64,000 bases of DNA from Chloroflexota bacterium (GTDB lineage: Bacteria; Chloroflexota; Anaerolineae; Anaerolineales; Villigracilaceae): assembly GCA_016213105.1 (NCBI GenBank), contig JACRBN010000010.1:124001-188000 (forward strand), in the 5' to 3' direction. How positions within the stretch are numbered: position 1 is the first letter of the stretch; each line of letters begins with the position of its first letter. Both the position numbers and the translations under genes were made by a program. Of this stretch, positions 32,807 to 43,140 are shown piece after piece. Under the pieces are notes generated by a model. The model was not told the origin of the DNA and made no database searches. It worked only from the letters and a program-made list of their open reading frames with translations.

Positions 32807-33847
32807 ATGGCGAATGGCGCAGCGTTTTCTTTGAGGTTAAAGACACACCTCTACGATCCCAATGGGTGGGGTCCGGCCCCCAAGGATTTTTCGATTTCAC
32901 CGGATGGGCACTTGATTGCCGTCAAAGCATCCAAAAATGGTGAAAACATTTTTGTGTATGATACGAAGGCAAATTTAATAGCTTCGTTCGAAAGCCCGCA
33001 CGAGATTGAACGTGGCATCACTTTCTGGCCGGATGGCTATCACCTGCTGGTTTCGGCCCCAGGCAACGACACCCCCTACGGTACGGAAAGGTTGATCGTA
33101 TGGGAATTGGGTCAGAGCAATTCTTTCGCTGAAGTGCCCTATTTTGTCCCCGCGAAAGGGCTCAGGCCTGTATCCTCTCGAAATCAATTTGCAATAGTGA
33201 TCGGCGGTAATAAAATTTTCTGTTTGAACGGGAACGTTTCATCCACGCGGGAAATTGAGCCAGGCAATGTTTTTTATTCGCAGGCTCAATTTTCTCCCAA
33301 TGGAAAATTCATTGGCTTATATGGACTGTATGGGCCTCCAAATGGGAGCGTCCTGTCTCTTCCACATAATTCTGAATGGCATAAAAATACCCTGCAAACC
33401 CTATGGAAAGGCGCTGAAAGCTTTCTCTGTTTTACACATGACGATCAAGGCTTTATCACGGCCGGCCCTTCCCATTTTTACATTCGGGAGCTGGATGATC
33501 CGCAAAAATTTAAAGAACAGGATCATGCCCTGAATGCGTCCACGGGGAATGTCTCCCCGGATGGGCAGCTTCTTGTATTTGGCGGTCACGAAGGCGCCAT
33601 TTCCCTCTTTGGCAGGCAGGGACAGGCTTATCAATTAATTCAAAAAATTCCCGCCGCGCATAACGACAAGATTGAAACGATTAGGTTCTCCAGCGATTCT
33701 AATGAAATCATTTCAGCCGATAAAAACGAAATAAAAATCTGGCAATTGGAAAGAAACCCGCAGCCTGCGGTTGTCAATACAGTCCATGTAAATGGCAGCG
33801 TAAGTGGAAATGTTATTGTTGGAAACGAAAATAAAATCTCAAAATAA
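32807..33847 (+). CDS. Cytoplasmic WD40/propeller-like protein with C-terminal GSVSG tag
   Basis: 346 residues with no signal peptide or transmembrane segment. Blade motifs are seen in several places: FSISPDGHLIAVKAS, GITFWPDGYHLLVSA, AQFSPNGKFIGLYG, NVSPDGQLLVFGGHEG and IRFSSDSNEIISADKNEIKIWQL, so a seven-bladed propeller is likely. The last 24 residues contain VHVNGSVSGNVIVGNENKI, strongly similar to the N-terminal tag of the STAND ATPase at 16823 (VKVDIKGSVSGQVAVG). The gene is less GC-rich than its neighbours and lies beside an IS and a restriction remnant. Binding partner and function are unknown; a sensor or adaptor in a conflict system is possible. Confidence 0.75.
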   Translation: MANGAAFSLRLKTHLYDPNGWGPAPKDFSISPDGHLIAVKASKNGENIFVYDTKANLIASFESPHEIERGITFWPDGYHLLVSAPGNDTPYGTERLIVWELGQSNSFAEVPYFVPAKGLRPVSSRNQFAIVIGGNKIFCLNGNVSSTREIEPGNVFYSQAQFSPNGKFIGLYGLYGPPNGSVLSLPHNSEWHKNTLQTLWKGAESFLCFTHDDQGFITAGPSHFYIRELDDPQKFKEQDHALNASTGNVSPDGQLLVFGGHEGAISLFGRQGQAYQLIQKIPAAHNDKIETIRFSSDSNEIISADKNEIKIWQLERNPQPAVVNTVHVNGSVSGNVIVGNENKISK

Positions 33848-33863
33848 TCAGGAGCCAACCCCC

Positions 33864-36761
33864 ATGACCTTTACCCTCCTCCAGGAACGTGATATCCCCG
33901 AGATCAACTCGAAAGCCAAGCTCTACGTCCATGAGCAGACGGGCGCGCGGCTGATCTCCGTGGCCAACAGCGACGAGAACAAGGCCTTCGGCATCACCTT
34001 CCGCACGCCGCCGGCCTCGTCGAATGGCATCGCCCACATCATGGAACACTCCGTGCTGTGCGGCTCGCGCAAATATCCTGCCAAGGAACCCTTCATCGAG
34101 CTGGCCAAGAGTTCGCTTAATACCTTCCTGAACGCGATGACCTATCCCGACAAGACCACCTATCCCGTGGCCAGCACCAACCTCAAGGACTTCTACAACC
34201 TGATCGACGTCTACCTCGACGCCGTCTTTTATCCGCTCATCCCCGAGCGCACCCTGCAGCAGGAAGGCTGGCACTACGAGATCGAATCGCCCGACGCGCC
34301 GCTCACCTTCAAGGGTGTGGTCTTCAACGAGATGAAGGGCAACTACTCCTCGCCCGACGGTCTGCTCGGCGAGTACAGCCAGCACTCGGTCTTCCCCGAC
34401 ATGCTCTACAGCCTAGACGCGGGCGGCGACCCGCTGGTCATCCCCGACCTGACCTACGCAGAGTTCAAGCATTTCCACCAGACCTATTATCACCCGTCCA
34501 ACGCCTACATCTGGTTCTACGGCGACGACCCCGAAGAGGAACGTTTCCGCATTCTCGAAGACTGGCTCAAGGACTTCGACAAGCAGGATCCCCAATCCGC
34601 GATTCCGCTGCAGGGCCGCTTCGACGCCCCGCGCCACGAGGTTCATCACTACGACTCGGGCGAGACGGAGGATCCCAAGAGCTACGTCAACCTCAACTGG
34701 ATGCTGGATGAAATCCCCGACCCCGAGGCCTCACTCGGGTTGGGCATCCTCTCGCACATCCTGACGGGTACGCCCGCCTCCCCGCTGCGCAAGGCCCTGA
34801 TGGACTCGGGCCTGGGCGAAGACCTGACGGGCGGCGGCATGGACAGCGACTTCCGCCAGATGAAATACTCGGTCGGCATGAAGGGCGTGCTGTCTGAAAA
34901 CACCGCCAAAGTGGAGGACTTGATCCTCGCAACGCTGACGGGGCTCACGTCGGGTATCGACACCGATACCATCGCCGCCTCGCTCAACACCATCGAGTTT
35001 CACCTGCGCGAGCAGAACACGGGCCGCTTCCCGCGCGGGCTGTCGCTCATGCTCGGCGCGCTGACCGCCTGGATCTATGACCGCGATCCGCTCGAAGAAC
35101 TGGCCTTCGAGGCTCCGCTGACTTCGATCAAGGAACGCATTGCAAAGGGCGAGAAATATTTTGAAGGCCTGATCCAGAAATACCTGATTGATAATCTGCA
35201 CCGTGCGACGGTCGTCCTGGAACCCGATCCCAACGTCAACAAGCAGCGTGACGAGGTCGAAAAGGAACGTCTCGCGCAGGCCAGGGCCGCCATGAGCCAG
35301 GCCGAGATCGAAAAGGTCATCGCCGACGTGGCCGAACTCAAGCATCATCAGGAAACCCCCGACACCCCCGAGGCGCTGGCCAGCATCCCCTCACTCTCGC
35401 TGGACAACCTTGATAAAAAGATCAAAACCATTCCCATCGAAGTTTCGAAGCTGGAGGGCGCACAACTCTTCACCCATGACCTGTTCACCAACGGCATCGC
35501 CTACCTCGACCTGGGCTTCGACCTGCACAGCGTCCCGCAGGACCTGCTGCCCTTCGTTGGCCTCTTCGGCCGCACCCTGCTCGAATTCGGCACCGAAAAG
35601 GAAGACTTCGTCAAGCTCACCCAGCGTATCGGGCGCAGCACGGGCGGCATCCACAGCGGCACCATCACGTCCACCATTCGCGAGAGCAGCCAGTCCGCCC
35701 TGTGGTTCATGCTGCGGGGCAAGGCCGTCGTCTCGCAGGTGCCCGAACTGCTGGCCATCCTCAAGGATGTGCTGCTGACCGCCAAACTCGACAACCCCGA
35801 GCGCTTCAAGCAGATCGTGCTCGAAGAAAAGGCGGGCTCCGAATCGGGCCTCATCCCGGGCGGCCACGCCGTTGTCCACGGACGCCTGCGCTCCCGCTTC
35901 AACGAAGCCGATTGGGTCAGCGAGCAGATCAACGGACTCGAAAACCTCTTCTTCCTGCGTCAGTTGGCCGAGGAGATGGAAAAGGACTGGGCGGGGGTGC
36001 TTGCCAAACTCGAGTCCCTGCGCAAGCTGCTCATCAACCGCTCGGCCATGCTGATCAATCTCACACTGGATGAAGCCAACTGGAAGCGGGTCCAGCCCCA
36101 ACTGGCAGATTTCACCAAATCGCTGCCAGCCGCTCCATTCACCCCCCAGCGCTGGGACCGAAAGCCTGTTTCCGTTAACGAGGGCCTGACCATCCCCGCC
36201 CAGGTCAACTACGTGGGCAAGGGCGCGAACCTCTACGCCCAGGGCTACGAACCCGACGGCTCGATCCACGTCATCGGCAAATACATCGGCACCACCTGGC
36301 TGTGGGACAAGGTGCGCGTGCAGGGCGGCGCGTATGGCGGCTTTAGCGTCTTCGACCAGAACTCGGGCGTGTTCGATTATCTCTCCTACCGCGACCCGAA
36401 CGTGCTGGCCACGCTCAATAACTATGACAACACCGTCCAATTCCTGCGCGACCTCGACCTGAGCCAATCCGAGTTGAAGAAGTCCATCATCGGCACCATC
36501 GGCGACTTCGACGCCTACCTGCTGCCCGACGCCAAAGGCTACCAGTCCATGGTGCGCCACCTGACCCATTACACCGACGAAGCCCGCCAGCACATCCGTG
36601 ACGAGGTTCTCGGCACCAGCGTCCAGGACTTCAAACAATTCGCGAACGTGCTCCAGCGCGTCGCCGAACACGGCGAAGTCGTTGTGCTCGGCTCGGCGGA
36701 GGCAATTAATAAGGCCAATGCGGAGAAGGGTCAATTCCTGGAAGTGAAGAAGGTGCTGTGA
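33864..36761 (+). CDS. M16C peptidase (presequence protease / insulinase family)
   Basis: 965 residues from ATG 33864 with AGGAG upstream. The inverted zinc motif HxxEH is intact (GIAHIMEHSVLCGS), with the PAKEPFIEL and ALTYPD-type (NAMTYPDKTTYPV) regions that follow it in the PreP/Cym1 branch. The length fits the four-domain clam-shell architecture; the two halves are joined by a helical hairpin near residues 480-530 (KERLAQARAAMSQAEIEKV). There is no signal peptide, so the enzyme is cytoplasmic and probably degrades short peptides. It is not linked functionally to its neighbours. Confidence 0.93.
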   Translation: MTFTLLQERDIPEINSKAKLYVHEQTGARLISVANSDENKAFGITFRTPPASSNGIAHIMEHSVLCGSRKYPAKEPFIELAKSSLNTFLNAMTYPDKTTYPVASTNLKDFYNLIDVYLDAVFYPLIPERTLQQEGWHYEIESPDAPLTFKGVVFNEMKGNYSSPDGLLGEYSQHSVFPDMLYSLDAGGDPLVIPDLTYAEFKHFHQTYYHPSNAYIWFYGDDPEEERFRILEDWLKDFDKQDPQSAIPLQGRFDAPRHEVHHYDSGETEDPKSYVNLNWMLDEIPDPEASLGLGILSHILTGTPASPLRKALMDSGLGEDLTGGGMDSDFRQMKYSVGMKGVLSENTAKVEDLILATLTGLTSGIDTDTIAASLNTIEFHLREQNTGRFPRGLSLMLGALTAWIYDRDPLEELAFEAPLTSIKERIAKGEKYFEGLIQKYLIDNLHRATVVLEPDPNVNKQRDEVEKERLAQARAAMSQAEIEKVIADVAELKHHQETPDTPEALASIPSLSLDNLDKKIKTIPIEVSKLEGAQLFTHDLFTNGIAYLDLGFDLHSVPQDLLPFVGLFGRTLLEFGTEKEDFVKLTQRIGRSTGGIHSGTITSTIRESSQSALWFMLRGKAVVSQVPELLAILKDVLLTAKLDNPERFKQIVLEEKAGSESGLIPGGHAVVHGRLRSRFNEADWVSEQINGLENLFFLRQLAEEMEKDWAGVLAKLESLRKLLINRSAMLINLTLDEANWKRVQPQLADFTKSLPAAPFTPQRWDRKPVSVNEGLTIPAQVNYVGKGANLYAQGYEPDGSIHVIGKYIGTTWLWDKVRVQGGAYGGFSVFDQNSGVFDYLSYRDPNVLATLNNYDNTVQFLRDLDLSQSELKKSIIGTIGDFDAYLLPDAKGYQSMVRHLTHYTDEARQHIRDEVLGTSVQDFKQFANVLQRVAEHGEVVVLGSAEAINKANAEKGQFLEVKKVL

Positions 36762-36814
36762 CCCCCTCCCTGCCGAAGGCGGAGGGGGCCGCTCTTTTGG
36801 CTTTGTTGCTGAGG

Positions 36815-36820
36815 TACACT
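36815..36820 (+). promoter_or_regulatory. -10-like element before AbrB-type gene
   Basis: TACACT is followed by 6 nt and the ATG at 36827, again a near-leaderless arrangement. No clear -35 is seen. Confidence 0.35.
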
Positions 36821-36826
36821 GAAAAA

Positions 36827-38393
<1,567 letters not shown>

Positions 38394-38415
38394 CAATGCG
38401 CTACAAGGAGTTTCC

Positions 38416-41388
38416 ATGAAGATCACCCTGCACATCAACGGCACGGACTACCCCATTGAAACAGCACCCGCTGCCACCCTGCTCGCCGCCCTGCGCGGAT
38501 TGGGCTTTCACGGCGTCAAATTTGGCGACGAGGGCGGCCTCTCAGGCTCGGACACCGTCCTGCTGGACGGGCGCCCCGTCAACGCGGGCTCGCTGCTGGC
38601 GGCCCAGGCCGATGGTCACAAGATCGCCACCATCGAGGCGCTCGGCGAGCACCCCGAACAAGGCTGGAAGCTGACCGATGGCCTGCATCCGCTGCAGCGC
38701 GCATTCGTCGAGTCGGGCGCCATCCAGTGCGGATACTGCACCCCCGCCCAGATCCTGGCCGCCAAGTCCCTGCTGGAGAGGAATCCCAACCCCAGCGAAG
38801 CGGAAGTGCGCGAGGCCATCTCGGGCGTGCTGTGCCGCTGCACGGGCTACGTCAAGCCTGTCCAGGCGGTGCTGAAGGCCGCCGCGGAGATGCGCGGCGA
38901 TGAACCCGTCAACTGGGATACGATCAATTGGGATTTTGGGACGCCCAAGCCTGAGTCACCCGAAGGAGAAGCTCCCACCCCCATTTCGACGAATGTGATG
39001 ACCCGCCCCACGGTGGTCGTCACCCCAGAGACGAAGACCTGGCAAACGGTCGGCAAGCCCGAGATCAAAGTGGATGCCGTCAAGCTGGTGCAGGGCAAGC
39101 CCGCCTTCGCCGCGGACTTCGAGAAGCGCGGCCTGTTGCACGCCAAGGTGCTGCACTCGCCGCACGCGCACGCCGAGATCAGGAATATAGACACCAGCAA
39201 GGCGCGCGCCCTCGAAGGTGTGGCTGCCGTGTTGACCTGGAAGGATTTGCCGCGCGTGGTCTATTCCACGGCGGGACAGTCCGATCCGATCCCTGGCCCG
39301 CTGGACATGTTCTCGCTGGATCACAAGGTGCGCTTCGTCGGCGACCGTGTGGCCTTCGTCGCGGCGGAAACGCCCGAGATAGCGGAAGCCGCCCTCAGCT
39401 TGATCGAGGTCGAGTACGAGATTCTGCCCGCCATCCTCGACTCGCGCGAATCGATGAATCCCAAAGCCATCCGCATCCACGATGAGCCTGAGTTCGTCAA
39501 CTTCGCCGACTCCAACCCCGAGAAGAACCTGGCCGCCGAGATCCGCATCGACATCGGCGACGTGGAAAAAGGCTTTGCCGAGGCCGATGAAATCTTCGAG
39601 GCCGAATACTTGGTGCCCAAGGTGCAGCAGGCGCACATCGAGCCGCATGTCGTTGTCACCTACTGGGACGAGGACGACCGCCTCGTCATCCGCACCTCCA
39701 CGCAGGTTCCGTTCCACGTGCGCCGCATGATGGCGCCCGTGCTCGGACTGCCCGTCAAGCGCATCCGCGTGGTCAAGCCGCGCATCGGCGGCGGCTTCGG
39801 CGGCAAACAGGAAGTGCTGATGGAGGATGTGGCCGCGCACCTGACGATTGCCACCAAGCGCCCCGTGCTCTACGAATACACCCGCGATGAGGAATTTATC
39901 GCTTCGCGTTCGCGCCATCCCATGCGCGTCAAAATGAAAACAGGCGTCAAGAAGGACGGCACCATCACGGCCAACTCGATGTACGCGCTGTCCGACACAG
40001 GCGCGTACGGCTGCCATGCGCTGACAGTCACGGGCAACACAGGCCACAAGTCGATGGCGCTCTACGTCGGCGACGGCGAATATCGCAAGGCCCCCAACAT
40101 CCGCTTCTATGCAGACGTGGTCTACACCAACACCCCGCCCGCGGGTGCATTCCGTGGCTACGGCGTGCCGCAGGGTTACTGGCCGCTCGACCGTCACCTT
40201 GAAAAGATCGCCCGCGCCATGGGCTTCGACCCGATTGACTTCCGCCTCAAGAACGCCATCCGCCCTGGCGAACACCATCCCTTTTCCACCGCCTGGAACG
40301 AAGGCCGCGAACCGCGCCCCGAGATCATCCAGACCGTGGGGTTGGAGCAATGCGTGGCCCAAGCTCGCGCCGCCATCGGATGGGATGACAAGTACGGGAA
40401 TGAAGCTTGGCATTTAACGTTGAACGTTAAACGTTCAACGTTGCGGAAGGGCATCGGCGTCGCCATGGTCATGCAAGGCACCGCCATCCCCTACCTCGAC
40501 ATGGGCGGCGCTTCGATTAAGCTCAACGATGACGGCTCCTTCAACCTGCTGGTCGGCGCGACCGACCTGGGCACAGGCTCTGATACCGTGCTGGCGCAGA
40601 TGGCCGCAGAGACCCTCGGCGTGCCGCTAGAGGATGTTATCTGCTACTCGTCCGACACCGACTTCACACCATTCGATGTCGGCGCGTACGCCTCGTCCAC
40701 CACGTATATCTCAGGGACGGCTGCCACCAAGGCCGCCAAGATCGCCGCGGAGCGCATCCGCATCCGCGCCACGATGATGCTGGGACTGCCTGAGTCTGAA
40801 GCCGTCAACATCCGTCTGGCCGACCGCAAAGCGACTGCGCCCGATGGTCGCTCGGTGAGCATGGCCGAGATCGCGCTCGACTCCCTGCACAAGAATAACC
40901 AGGAGCAGATCATGGGCGTGGCCTCCTACGTCTCGCCCGTCTCGCCGCCGCCTTTCGGCGCGCAGTTCGCCGAAGTGACCGTCGATACCGAAACGGGACA
41001 AGTCACGGTCGACAAGCTGGTCATGGCCGTCGACTCGGGCGTGATCGTCAATCCGCTGACCGCATCGGGGCAGATCGAGGGCGGCATGATGCAGGCCCTC
41101 GGCTACGCCGTCTGCGAAGAGATGCGCTACGATAACAAGGGTCAGGCGCTCGAACGCGACTTCGACCACTATCACCTCTTTCGTGCGGATGAGATGCCCG
41201 AGTTGGAAACCATCTTCGTCGAGACCTTCGAGCCGAGTCATCCGTTCGGTGTCAAGGCTGTCGCCGAGATCCCCATGGACGGCGTCGCGCCCGCTGTGGG
41301 CAACGCGGTTCTCGACGCGGTCGGCGTCAACATCGACGAGAATCCCGTCACGCCTGAGAAGGTCTGGAAGGCGATGAAGGCCAGGTAG
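38416..41388 (+). CDS. Fused xanthine dehydrogenase-family molybdenum hydroxylase, first 2Fe-2S cluster ligands missing
   Basis: 990 residues from ATG 38416 (AAGGAG upstream). Order: ferredoxin-like domain (1-75), 2Fe-2S helical domain (about 80-160) with its four cysteines intact (C105, C108, C140, C142; QCGYCTPAQ and LCRCTGYV), then the a/b hammerhead and molybdopterin-binding domains (about 225-990; RIGGGFGGKQEVL, AFRGYGVPQG). The plant-type ferredoxin domain reads GVKFGDEGGLSGSDTVLLDG, where active enzymes have four Cys at about 38, 43, 46 and 58: all four are replaced. No FAD subunit is adjacent. Substrate unknown. Residues about 667-676 derive from an inserted R4 palindrome. Confidence 0.9.
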   Translation: MKITLHINGTDYPIETAPAATLLAALRGLGFHGVKFGDEGGLSGSDTVLLDGRPVNAGSLLAAQADGHKIATIEALGEHPEQGWKLTDGLHPLQRAFVESGAIQCGYCTPAQILAAKSLLERNPNPSEAEVREAISGVLCRCTGYVKPVQAVLKAAAEMRGDEPVNWDTINWDFGTPKPESPEGEAPTPISTNVMTRPTVVVTPETKTWQTVGKPEIKVDAVKLVQGKPAFAADFEKRGLLHAKVLHSPHAHAEIRNIDTSKARALEGVAAVLTWKDLPRVVYSTAGQSDPIPGPLDMFSLDHKVRFVGDRVAFVAAETPEIAEAALSLIEVEYEILPAILDSRESMNPKAIRIHDEPEFVNFADSNPEKNLAAEIRIDIGDVEKGFAEADEIFEAEYLVPKVQQAHIEPHVVVTYWDEDDRLVIRTSTQVPFHVRRMMAPVLGLPVKRIRVVKPRIGGGFGGKQEVLMEDVAAHLTIATKRPVLYEYTRDEEFIASRSRHPMRVKMKTGVKKDGTITANSMYALSDTGAYGCHALTVTGNTGHKSMALYVGDGEYRKAPNIRFYADVVYTNTPPAGAFRGYGVPQGYWPLDRHLEKIARAMGFDPIDFRLKNAIRPGEHHPFSTAWNEGREPRPEIIQTVGLEQCVAQARAAIGWDDKYGNEAWHLTLNVKRSTLRKGIGVAMVMQGTAIPYLDMGGASIKLNDDGSFNLLVGATDLGTGSDTVLAQMAAETLGVPLEDVICYSSDTDFTPFDVGAYASSTTYISGTAATKAAKIAAERIRIRATMMLGLPESEAVNIRLADRKATAPDGRSVSMAEIALDSLHKNNQEQIMGVASYVSPVSPPPFGAQFAEVTVDTETGQVTVDKLVMAVDSGVIVNPLTASGQIEGGMMQALGYAVCEEMRYDNKGQALERDFDHYHLFRADEMPELETIFVETFEPSHPFGVKAVAEIPMDGVAPAVGNAVLDAVGVNIDENPVTPEKVWKAMKAR
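40416..40442. repeat. Palindromic repeat R4, perfect copy inside a coding sequence
   Basis: AACGTTGAACGTT, a central A and AACGTTCAACGTT: a perfect 13-bp inverted repeat. It lies in frame in the molybdenum hydroxylase gene and encodes about nine residues (LNVKRSTLR) not expected in the family at that place. Confidence 0.85.
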
Positions 41389-41410
41389 AAAATCACAAAA
41401 ACGTAGCCCA

Positions 41411-41449
41411 AGACTTCCGAAGTGGTGTAAACTTCGGAAGTCTCTTTTT
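41411..41449 (+). terminator. Rho-independent terminator after molybdenum hydroxylase gene
   Basis: AGACTTCCGAAGT and ACTTCGGAAGTCT form a perfect 13-bp stem with a 7-nt loop, followed by CTTTTT. It ends only 2-3 nt before the start codon of the HD-GYP gene, so that gene must have its own promoter inside or just ahead of it. Confidence 0.85.
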
Positions 41450-41451
41450 GC

Positions 41452-43122
41452 ATGACTAGCGCACAACTGGCCTACCTGTTTCCCTACGTTGCATCCCTCA
41501 CGTTGTCGCTGGGGGTCTTGGTGTACGCCTATCGCCAGCGCCATGCACAGGGAGCGCAGGCCTTTGTCGTCTATGTGGGTGGACAGACACTTTGGGTCTT
41601 CGGGTTCATCCTGGAATTGGTCACACCAAATCTGGCGCTGAAAATATTCTGGGATGGCGTGCAGTGGGTGGCGGGCGCTGCCTCCCTGGTGGCTTTCCCA
41701 ATTTTTGCGGTGCAATATACCGAGTTCAGGCTGAAAAACTCAAGGCAGCTCTTCCACTTTTCCCTGATCGTGCCATCCGTGCTGTTCTTCATGCTGTTGA
41801 CGGATTTTCAGTATCATTGGATCTATGCCAGGCCCGAACTCATCGTTTCAGGTCCGTTCTCGGAGTTGAAATACGAATTCACCGCCTTCGTCTATTTCTA
41901 CGCAGCCTACAGTTACGGCATGATTCTGACCGCGATCCTCATCGTCGCCCAGCGTTTCTTCCGCCCGCACAACCTGTACCGCGCCCAGGTCGTGACCATC
42001 ATCCTGGGATTCCTCGTCCCCGTCTTCGGCACCATCCTGCCTATCCTTAGCGTGCGCCTCATCCCCCAGCGCGACCCCGCTCCCCTGACGATTGGGGTCG
42101 GGAACCTGATCATCGCCTGGGGGTTGTTTCGTTTCCGCCTGTTCCAGGTGGTGCCGGTCGGGCGAGACCGCGTGTTCGAAGAGATGGTCGATCCCGTGGT
42201 CATCCTCGACCGCGGGAACACCATCGTCGACATCAACCGCGCCATGCTCGATCTGCTGGGCAGGACCGCCGCGGATACGGTTGGGCAGTCGGCCAAACTG
42301 GTCTTCAACGATTTTCCCATTCCGATCAAACTCTTCACGGACGTATCCCATGCCCGCACCGAGGCGCACTTTCAAGTCGAAAGCAAGATGGTGCATTATG
42401 AGTTGAGCGTCTGGCCGCTGATCGACCACAACCACCAGATCACAGGCCGCGTCTACGTCTGCCACGACATCACCGCCATGAAGGAACTGGAAGGCGACCT
42501 GCGCAAGCTGAACCTGGCGCTCGAACAGCGCGTGCAATTACGCACCAGGGAATTGGCCGAGGCCTACGACACCACCCTCGAAGGCTGGGCGCGCACCCTG
42601 GAACTGAAGGATCGGGAAACCGAAGGCCACTCGCGGCGGGTTACCGAGACCACCCTCAAGGTTGCCCGCGCGCTCAAGATCCCCGAGGATGAGATCATCC
42701 ACATCCACCGCGGGGCGCTGCTGCACGACATCGGCAAGATGGCCATCCCCGACGAGATCCTGCATAAAACGGGACCCTTCACTGCCGAGGAGCGGGCCGT
42801 CATGCAGAAGCATCCTGAGATCGCCTATGAACTGCTCAGGCAGATCCCGTACCTGTTCAAGGCGCTGGATATTCCGTACTGTCATCACGAGAGGTGGGAC
42901 GGCTCGGGCTATCCGCGCGGACTGAAAGGGCGGGCCATTCCCCTGGCCGCGCGCATCTTCGCCGTGGTGGATGTATGGGATGCGGTTCAGTCCGACCGCC
43001 CCTATAATCAGAGATGGTCCAAAGAAAATACGGTCGCCTATCTCAAGGAACAGGCAGGCATCCTGTTCGACCCGTACGTGTTGGATGTTTTCCTCAGGCT
43101 TGTGGAACGCGGCGAGATATAA
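41452..43122 (+). CDS. Membrane 7TM-PAS-HD-GYP c-di-GMP phosphodiesterase
   Basis: 556 residues. Seven N-terminal transmembrane helices of the histidine-kinase N-terminal 7TM type (to about 225), a PAS domain (about 235-345; VDPVVILDRGNTIVDINRAMLDLLGR), a short coiled coil, and an HD-GYP domain (about 375-556) with HD in LLHDIGKMAIPDEIL and GYP in HHERWDGSGYPRGLKG. All metal ligands needed to hydrolyse cyclic di-GMP appear present. The gene starts directly after a terminator hairpin with no ribosome site, so the start at 41452 is reasonable by frame only. A diguanylate cyclase gene (44585) is close by. Confidence 0.9.
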   Translation: MTSAQLAYLFPYVASLTLSLGVLVYAYRQRHAQGAQAFVVYVGGQTLWVFGFILELVTPNLALKIFWDGVQWVAGAASLVAFPIFAVQYTEFRLKNSRQLFHFSLIVPSVLFFMLLTDFQYHWIYARPELIVSGPFSELKYEFTAFVYFYAAYSYGMILTAILIVAQRFFRPHNLYRAQVVTIILGFLVPVFGTILPILSVRLIPQRDPAPLTIGVGNLIIAWGLFRFRLFQVVPVGRDRVFEEMVDPVVILDRGNTIVDINRAMLDLLGRTAADTVGQSAKLVFNDFPIPIKLFTDVSHARTEAHFQVESKMVHYELSVWPLIDHNHQITGRVYVCHDITAMKELEGDLRKLNLALEQRVQLRTRELAEAYDTTLEGWARTLELKDRETEGHSRRVTETTLKVARALKIPEDEIIHIHRGALLHDIGKMAIPDEILHKTGPFTAEERAVMQKHPEIAYELLRQIPYLFKALDIPYCHHERWDGSGYPRGLKGRAIPLAARIFAVVDVWDAVQSDRPYNQRWSKENTVAYLKEQAGILFDPYVLDVFLRLVERGEI

Positions 43123-43123
43123 T
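43118..43123 (+). promoter_or_regulatory. -10-like element for the pyrophosphatase gene
   Basis: TATAAT overlaps the TAA stop codon of the HD-GYP gene; a GGAG ribosome site (43132-43135) and ATG 43141 follow. The gene may therefore be transcribed separately as well as by read-through. Confidence 0.4.
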
Positions 43124-43140
43124 TGAACCCGGAGAAACCT

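Noticed and set aside
38956-40413. 485-codon minus-strand frame opposite the molybdenum hydroxylase
   Set aside because: It lies wholly within the well-supported plus-strand gene and has no recognisable motif or ribosome site.
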